DNA of 29,732 bases. Source: JAJFGI01 sp036397065 (lineage in GTDB: Bacteria; Pseudomonadota; Alphaproteobacteria; Kiloniellales; J153). Below the pieces are notes generated by a model. That model was not told the origin of the DNA, made no database searches, and saw only the letters and a list, made by a program, of their open reading frames with translations. The stretch is from the NCBI GenBank assembly GCA_036397065.1, contig DASWJP010000108.1, positions 1 through 29,732 on the forward strand, in the 5' to 3' direction. Position numbers and translations under genes: made by a program. Of the stretch, positions 25,153 through 29,732 are shown one piece after another (the first letter of the stretch is position 1; each line of letters begins with the position of its first letter).

Positions 25153-26001
25153 TCAGACTGGACCGATCGGACGCTCTTTCGCCAGGCGGTCGAAGGCGAC
25201 CAAGGTTTTCACCAGGGCGGGCAAGTCCTTCAGGTGCACCATGTTGGGGCCGTCGGAGGGTGCGTTGTCCGGGTCCTGATGGGTTTCCATGAAGATGGCG
25301 GCGACGCCGATGGCCACGGCGGCCCGGGCCAGTATGGGAACGAACTCGCGCTGGCCGCCGGTGGTGGTGCCTTGGCCGCCGGGCTGCTGCACCGAATGGG
25401 TGGCATCGAAGACCACCGGGCAACCGGTCTGCGATGCCATGATGGGCAGCGAGCGCATATCGGAAACCAACGTGTTGTAGCCGAACGAGGCGCCGCGCTC
25501 GCACACCAGCACTTTGCGGTTACCGGACGCCTCGATCTTGCGCACCACGTTGGTCATGTCCCAGGGTGCCAGGAACTGCCCCTTCTTGACGTTGATTGCC
25601 TTGCCGGTCTTGGCGGCGGCGGCCAGCAGATCGGTCTGCCGGCACAGGAAGGCCGGGATCTGCAAGACATCCACCGCCTCGGCCACGGGCGCGCATTGGT
25701 CCGGCGCGTGAACGTCGGTCAATACCGGGCAGCCGTAAGTTTCGCGCACCTCCGCCATGATCGGCAGGCTCGCCGCCATGCCCAGGCCGCGGTTGGATTT
25801 CAGGCTGGTCCGATTGGCCTTGTCGAAGGAGGTCTTGTAGATCAGGCCGATGCCCAGCTTGCCTGCCATTTCGGTCAGGGCGTGGCTCATTTCCAGAGCA
25901 TGGGCCCGGCTTTCCAGGGCGCACGGGCCGGCGATCAAGACCAGCGGCCGGTCATTGCCAAGGGTCAGATCGCCGATATGGACGTGCCGGGTTTCGACCA
26001 T
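25153..26001 (-). CDS. kdsA: 3-deoxy-D-manno-octulosonate 8-phosphate synthase
   Basis: A 282-residue KDO8P synthase, joining phosphoenolpyruvate and arabinose 5-phosphate for the lipopolysaccharide core, so the cell is a Gram-negative that makes KDO. Family segments include SFDKANRTSLKSNRGLG, TDVHAPDQCAPVAEAVDVLQIPAFL, and VFDATHSVQQPGG. The sequence GPCALES, with C27, marks the metal-dependent class (as in Aquifex); the E. coli metal-independent enzyme has Asn at this place. It is eight bases after pyrG and 28 before eno, all on one strand. PEP, made by enolase, is its substrate, although the grouping may be historical. Confidence 0.97.
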   Translation of the reverse strand: MVETRHVHIGDLTLGNDRPLVLIAGPCALESRAHALEMSHALTEMAGKLGIGLIYKTSFDKANRTSLKSNRGLGMAASLPIMAEVRETYGCPVLTDVHAPDQCAPVAEAVDVLQIPAFLCRQTDLLAAAAKTGKAINVKKGQFLAPWDMTNVVRKIEASGNRKVLVCERGASFGYNTLVSDMRSLPIMASQTGCPVVFDATHSVQQPGGQGTTTGGQREFVPILARAAVAIGVAAIFMETHQDPDNAPSDGPNMVHLKDLPALVKTLVAFDRLAKERPIGPV

Positions 26002-26009
26002 GGCGTGCT

Positions 26010-27635
26010 CTACATCAACCTCGACTGCGCCACCGCCGCCTCAATGAACGAGGTGAACAGTGGGTGCGGCTCGAAAGGCCGTGATTTCAACTCTGGGTGA
26101 TATTGCACGCCGATGAACCACGGGTGGTCGGGGCGTTCGATGATTTCCGGCAAGGTGCCGTCCGGCGACATGCCGCTGAGGCGCAGGCCCGCGCTCTCCA
26201 TGGCCGCGCGATAGTTGATGTTCACTTCATAGCGGTGCCGGTGCCGTTCGCTGATCTCCGTGCTGTCGTAGATGCCATGCACCTGGCTGCCCTTTTCGAT
26301 GTGGCAGGGATAGGCGCCCAAACGCATGGTGCCGCCCAACTCACTCTCGGAATTACGCCGCTCGATCCGGTTGCCGACGGTCCATTCGGTGAGCAGGCCG
26401 ACGATCGGCTCCGGGCACGGGCCGAATTCGGTGGAACCGGCCTTGGTCACGCCGGCGAGGTGACGCGCCGCCTCGATCACCGCCATCTGCATGCCGAAGC
26501 AGATGCCGAAATACGGCACGCTTCGCTCGCGGGCAAAACGCGCGGCGGCGATCTTGCCCTCCGACCCGCGTTCGCCGAAGCCGCCGGGGATGAGGATGCC
26601 ATTGACGTCCTCAAGCGCGTGGATCGCCCCCTCGCCCTCGAAGATCTCGGAATCCAGCCAGTTGACCTTGACCCGCACGTTGTTGGCGATGCCGCCGTGG
26701 GTCATGGCTTCGGCCAGGGATTTGTAGGAGTCGAGCAGCGCCGTGTACTTGCCGACCACGCCGATGGTCACCTCGCCGTCAGGCTTGCGGATGCGGGCGG
26801 TGATTCCCTCCCACCGGCTCAGATCGGGCGCTTTGTCCACGATCCCGAAATGCCGGCAAACCTCGCTGTCCAGGCCCTCGTTGTGGTAGGCGGCGGGCAC
26901 CGCGTAGATGGTATCCACATCCAGGGCCTGCACCACGGCGCTCGGCCGCAAATTGCAGAACAGCGCAATCTTGCGGCGCGCGTCGAACGGGATTTCGCGC
27001 TCGCACCGGCAGACCACCACGTCCGGCTGAATGCCGACGCTCTGCAATTCCTTCACCGAATGCTGGGTCGGCTTGGTCTTCAGCTCGCCAGCCGAGGCCA
27101 AATAGGGCACCAGGGTCAGGTGAATGAACATGCTTTGCTCGGCGCCAAGCTCGTTGCCGAGCTGGCGGATGGCTTCCAGGTACGGCAATCCCTCGATATC
27201 GCCGACCGTGCCGCCGATCTCGCAGACAATGAAATCCTCGCCGCTCAGATCGCCGCGGATGAATTCCTTGATGGCGTCGGTGACATGGGGAATGACCTGC
27301 ACCGTGGCGCCCAGATAATCGCCCCGCCGTTCCCGGGCGATCACCTTGGAATAGATCTGTCCGGTGGTGACGTTGTCGCTGCGCCGCGACGGCACGCCGG
27401 TGAAGCGCTCGTAATGGCCCAGGTCCAGATCGGTCTCGGCCCCATCGTCGGTGACATAGACCTCGCCGTGCTGATAGGGGCTCATGGTCCCCGGATCCAC
27501 GTTGAGATAGGGATCCAACTTGCGCAGGCGCACGGAGAACCCCCGTGCCTGAAGCAAGGCCCCAAGCGCCGCCGAGGCGAGACCTTTACCGAGGGAGGAC
27601 GTGACGCCGCCGGTAATGAAAATAAACCGCGTCAT
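26010..27635 (-). CDS. pyrG: CTP synthase
   Basis: A 541-residue enzyme that makes CTP from UTP, ATP and glutamine. The N-terminal amidoligase domain (1-270) starts FIFITGGVTSSLGKG with the P-loop. The C-terminal class I glutamine amidotransferase (about 290-541) has the oxyanion segment IPGGFGERGSEGK, the nucleophile Cys in YFGICFGMQMAV, and the His/Glu pair in GVQYHPELKSRPFEPHP. The length is normal (545 in E. coli). The ATG at 27635 is secure by the family N-terminus MTRFIFITGG; no good Shine-Dalgarno is seen. It follows secG after a 250-base gap and probably has its own promoter. Confidence 0.98.
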   Translation of the reverse strand: MTRFIFITGGVTSSLGKGLASAALGALLQARGFSVRLRKLDPYLNVDPGTMSPYQHGEVYVTDDGAETDLDLGHYERFTGVPSRRSDNVTTGQIYSKVIARERRGDYLGATVQVIPHVTDAIKEFIRGDLSGEDFIVCEIGGTVGDIEGLPYLEAIRQLGNELGAEQSMFIHLTLVPYLASAGELKTKPTQHSVKELQSVGIQPDVVVCRCEREIPFDARRKIALFCNLRPSAVVQALDVDTIYAVPAAYHNEGLDSEVCRHFGIVDKAPDLSRWEGITARIRKPDGEVTIGVVGKYTALLDSYKSLAEAMTHGGIANNVRVKVNWLDSEIFEGEGAIHALEDVNGILIPGGFGERGSEGKIAAARFARERSVPYFGICFGMQMAVIEAARHLAGVTKAGSTEFGPCPEPIVGLLTEWTVGNRIERRNSESELGGTMRLGAYPCHIEKGSQVHGIYDSTEISERHRHRYEVNINYRAAMESAGLRLSGMSPDGTLPEIIERPDHPWFIGVQYHPELKSRPFEPHPLFTSFIEAAVAQSRLM

Positions 27636-27885
27636 GGGCGCTCACTATTGTCGGAAGCGATGGACCGGGCAAGTCCCGCCACGACCAGCCTGCCCGGAGC
27701 CGGAATTGATCCGGGAAAATCACGCAAATCAGCGATTCCCAGCATAAGCTCGACACGACTTTCCACAGCCGGCGACAAGCCGATCCCAGCCTCCGGGCGC
27801 GACTCGGGCGCACCGGGTCTTCGGTCGCTTGGGAGAGGGCTGCTGGGAGTCCGACCGCGGGGGAGAGTGCCGCGCCGGACCCGGC
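27636..27885. other. 250-base gap between secG and pyrG
   Basis: The largest intergenic space in the window. No tRNA or coding frame with recognisable content was found. On the minus strand TTGCCC (27667-27672), 17 bases, AATAGT (27644-27649) looks like a promoter, but RNA would start within a few bases of the pyrG ATG, giving a nearly leaderless mRNA. CCGGGCA (27665-27671) and TGCCCGG (27691-27697) could pair as a stem with a 19-base loop overlapping that -35. Both readings are tentative. Confidence 0.3.
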
Positions 27886-28251
27886 TCACTGCACCGGGAC
27901 CGATGGCCGCGCCGGTTGTTCATCACCGGGCGCCGGGGCCGTGCCGGGGGCCGTCCCAGGAACCGGCGACGGGGTGCCGGTCACGGGAAGCGTGTCGAGG
28001 ATGGAACGGGGCGCCCGGTCGCTGGCCGCCAGGATGGTCAGGGTCAGGCTGGTCACCATGAAGCCGGCCGCCAGGATCGCCGTGATCCGAGTCAGCAGGT
28101 TGGCCGTGCTGCGGCCGGAGAGAAAGCTGCCCATGCCGCCGCCACCACCGCCGCCGATGCCCAGCCCGCCGCCTTCGCTGCGTTGCAGGAGCACGGTCAT
28201 GATCATGGCGATCGCCAGCATCAGGTGGATGACCAACAGGACATTCGTCAT
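27886..28251 (-). CDS. secG: Preprotein translocase subunit SecG
   Basis: A 121-residue accessory subunit of the SecYEG channel. Two membrane helices are visible, about 3-22 (NVLLVIHLMLAIAMIMTVLL) and 50-75 (LLTRITAILAAGFMVTSLTL), joined by the hallmark glycine-rich segment QRSEGGGLGIGGGGGGGMGSF. A Pro/Ala-rich tail, typical of alphaproteobacterial SecG, fills residues 85-121. It follows tpiA by 83 bases, with a GC-rich hairpin between them, and is followed by a 250-base gap before pyrG. Confidence 0.95.
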   Translation of the reverse strand: MTNVLLVIHLMLAIAMIMTVLLQRSEGGGLGIGGGGGGGMGSFLSGRSTANLLTRITAILAAGFMVTSLTLTILAASDRAPRSILDTLPVTGTPSPVPGTAPGTAPAPGDEQPARPSVPVQ

Positions 28252-28276
28252 AAAGCGCCGTCTTTCTCTTACCCGG

Positions 28277-28294
28277 GGCGGGCCATCGCCCGCC
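28277..28294 (-). terminator. GC-rich hairpin between tpiA and secG, no T tract
   Basis: GGCGGGC and GCCCGCC form a perfect seven-base-pair stem with a four-base loop, 26 bases before the secG ATG. No run of T follows on either strand, so it is not a standard terminator. It may protect the tpiA 3' end, attenuate read-through or mark a processing point. Confidence 0.4.
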
Positions 28295-28334
28295 TGCTGG
28301 GGTATTTAGTGGTTCAGCCCGCCGAAGGCCAGGG

Positions 28335-29084
28335 TCATCTGGCCCCGATGGCCCAAAAATCATCCGCCTTGAGGCTGGCCCCGCCGACCAGGGCCCCATC
28401 CACGTCGGCCAATGCCAGCAATCCGGCGGCGTTGTCCGGTTTGACCGAGCCGCCGTAGAGAATCCGCACCCCCCCGGCCACGTCTTGGCCAAGCTCCCGG
28501 CCGACGACCGCGCGGATATGGGCGTGCGCCGCCGCCACGTCCTCGGGCGTGGCGGTCAGACCGGAGCCGATGGCCCAGACCGGCTCGTAGGCGATCACCA
28601 GGGCCGCCGCCGTGCTGGCCGGCGGCACCGAGCCCGCGACCTGCCGGGCCACCACCGCCAGGGTCTCGCCCGCCGCCCGTTCGGCCGCGGTTTCGCCGAC
28701 GCACACGATCGGGATCAACCCGGCGGCCTGGGCCGCCTGAGCCTTGGCGCGCACGCTTGCGTCGTCCTCCCCATGGTCGGTCCGCCGCTCCGAATGGCCG
28801 ACGATCGCATAGGTGCAGCCGGTATCGCGCAGCATCTCCGCACTGATATCGCCGGTATGGGCGCCGCTGCGGGCCGCATGGCAATCCTGGCCGCCCAGGG
28901 CCACGGGGCTCCCACGCAAGGCCGCGGCCACGGGCAGGAGAAGCGGCGCCGGCGGACAGACCAGCAGGTCGTAGGCCAGCGGGCCGGCGTCGCGCGCCCG
29001 GCGGGCCAGAGCCCCGGCCAAGGCCGTGCCCGACTCGCGCAGGCCATTCATCTTCCAGTTGCCCGCGATCAGCGTTCGCCGCAT
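28335..29084 (-). CDS. tpiA: Triosephosphate isomerase
   Basis: A 249-residue TIM-barrel enzyme that interconverts dihydroxyacetone phosphate and glyceraldehyde 3-phosphate. Catalytic residues are K11 (AGNWKMNG), H97 (VGHSERR) and E167 (AYEPVWAIG), with the phosphate-binding YGGSVKPDNA near the C-terminus. An upstream in-frame ATG at 29105 would add seven residues. I prefer 29084 because it has a strong AAGGGGG element right before it and matches the family N-terminus MRRTLIAGNWK. It is the first gene of the minus-strand run toward secG and is divergent from ppiD. Confidence 0.97.
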   Translation of the reverse strand: MRRTLIAGNWKMNGLRESGTALAGALARRARDAGPLAYDLLVCPPAPLLLPVAAALRGSPVALGGQDCHAARSGAHTGDISAEMLRDTGCTYAIVGHSERRTDHGEDDASVRAKAQAAQAAGLIPIVCVGETAAERAAGETLAVVARQVAGSVPPASTAAALVIAYEPVWAIGSGLTATPEDVAAAHAHIRAVVGRELGQDVAGGVRILYGGSVKPDNAAGLLALADVDGALVGGASLKADDFWAIGAR

Positions 29085-29301
29085 GCCCCCTTGTCCTGCC
29101 ACCATTTATTGGAACCTCGGCGGGGTCTACCATGGGCAGGCATCCTGGCCAAGGGGCGGCAAATGCGCCCTCTAGGCCCGGATTTGCGTATTGCCGGGGA
29201 CTGGCCGGCTTTCTAAGATGCCGCGCGCCACGTACCCCCGAAAAGCGCCAGGGCCCTGCGGAGATCTTCCCGCCGCCCAGAGGAAGGCAGTCGATACTCT
29301 C
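29085..29301. other. Divergent region between tpiA and ppiD
   Basis: A 217-base gap that must carry promoters for both directions. A good candidate exists for ppiD (listed separately). For tpiA no convincing pair of boxes is seen; an A/T-rich AATAAAT lies close to the start and is too near to be a -10 with a leader. No small gene or RNA was recognised. Confidence 0.5.
29191..29219 (+). promoter_or_regulatory. Candidate promoter of ppiD
   Basis: TTGCCG (29191-29196), a 17-base spacer, and TAAGAT (29214-29219). RNA would start near 29226 and leave a leader of about 75 bases before the ppiD ATG, with the AGAGGAAGG ribosome site near its end. Four of six bases match in each box. Confidence 0.4.
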
Positions 29302-29732
29302 ATGGCCAGCAAGTCACGAAACATTCTTACCAAGATCGTCGTGTTCGTCCTCTTCGGCATGCTCATTCTCAGCTTCGTGGTTTGGGGGGTCGGCGACATC
29401 GTTCGCACGCCAAGCCAGGTGGTGGCGGTGGCCGAAGTCGGCGATGTGCAAATCGACGAGCGCGAGTTCCGGCGCACCCTGTCGCGCGAGTTGAACCGCC
29501 TGAGCGCCCGCCTGGGCACCCGCCTGGATGCGGATCAGGCGCGGGCCCTTGGCATCGTTGACCAGGTGCTGGGCCAGATGGTCGGCCGCGCCTTGTTCGA
29601 TCAAAAGGCGCAAGAGCTGGGCATGGTGGTCACCAAGGAGCAGATCGGCCGCCGCATCAGCCAGGAGCCGGCGTTCCAGAACACGCTTGGCGAATTCGAC
29701 CGCAACCGGTTCGCCCAGGCCCTGCAGATCAG
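29302..29732 (+). CDS. ppiD: Periplasmic folding chaperone PpiD/SurA-N family, 5' part only
   Basis: The first 143 residues of a membrane-anchored peptidyl-prolyl isomerase-like chaperone that works at the exit of the Sec channel. A short positive N-terminus (MASKSRNILTKI) is followed by one membrane anchor at about 12-31 (VVFVLFGMLILSFVVWGVGD). The periplasmic SurA-N-like domain begins (VAVAEVGDVQIDEREFRRTLSRE) and continues with ALGIVDQVLGQMVGRALFDQ. The parvulin domain and C-terminus lie beyond the right edge. The start has an AGAGGAAGG element about 14 bases upstream. It is divergent from tpiA. Confidence 0.92.
   Translation, partial: MASKSRNILTKIVVFVLFGMLILSFVVWGVGDIVRTPSQVVAVAEVGDVQIDEREFRRTLSRELNRLSARLGTRLDADQARALGIVDQVLGQMVGRALFDQKAQELGMVVTKEQIGRRISQEPAFQNTLGEFDRNRFAQALQI

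Noticed and set aside
27632..27889. Small open frames in the secG-pyrG gap
   Set aside because: Three overlapping frames on the minus strand, all Arg/Pro-rich, without ribosome sites or recognisable content.

Overview
This 29.7-kb window reads as a GC-rich alphaproteobacterial chromosome segment, most like the Rhodospirillales. That placement is inferred from remembered gene order and protein style and was not checked by a search. The markers are dusB-ntrB-ntrC-ntrY-ntrX-trkA running into hfq-hflX, an ispD-ispF fusion, a pyruvate dehydrogenase E1-beta with its own lipoyl domain, and the tpiA-secG-pyrG-kdsA-eno-ftsB-pdhA string. Nearly all of it is conserved housekeeping DNA. I see no insertion sequence, prophage, CRISPR array, tRNA, rRNA or defence island.

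Layout. Positions 1-12444 are all minus strand. In transcription order they carry a CcsA/YpjD-like membrane protein, dusB, ntrB, ntrC, ntrY, ntrX, trkA, a D-amino-acid aminotransferase, a HAD phosphatase, hfq and hflX (cut by the left edge). Positions 12541-15504 are a plus-strand block of four genes that overlap by 1-4 bases: ispDF, pgpA, pncC and a CPBP membrane protease. Positions 15513-29084 are minus again. In transcription order they are tpiA, secG, pyrG, kdsA, eno, ftsB, then pdhA, pdhB, pdhC, a small cupin, lpdA, lipA, a RatA/Coq10-like START protein and a CHAP lipoprotein. ppiD starts divergently from tpiA and runs off the right edge.

How the genes work together. NtrBC and NtrYX are two nitrogen/redox two-component systems in one tightly coupled run with the tRNA dihydrouridine synthase DusB, followed by the potassium-uptake regulator TrkA. 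The pdh-lpd-lip group builds the pyruvate dehydrogenase complex and supplies its lipoyl cofactor. Glycolysis (tpiA, eno), CTP synthesis, KDO synthesis, protein export (secG, ppiD) and division (ftsB) form the right-hand run.

I did not find a convincing new multi-gene system. The most interesting signals are short regulatory sequences between genes: an (AAC)3AAA tract in the hfq leader that looks like an Hfq-binding site; three GANTC sites plus a 12-bp palindrome before ftsB; an AT-rich imperfect palindrome against a good promoter before pdhA; a hairpin where a Shine-Dalgarno should be before ntrY; and a GGTGCACC palindrome with flanking direct repeats before dusB. All are proposals from reading alone.
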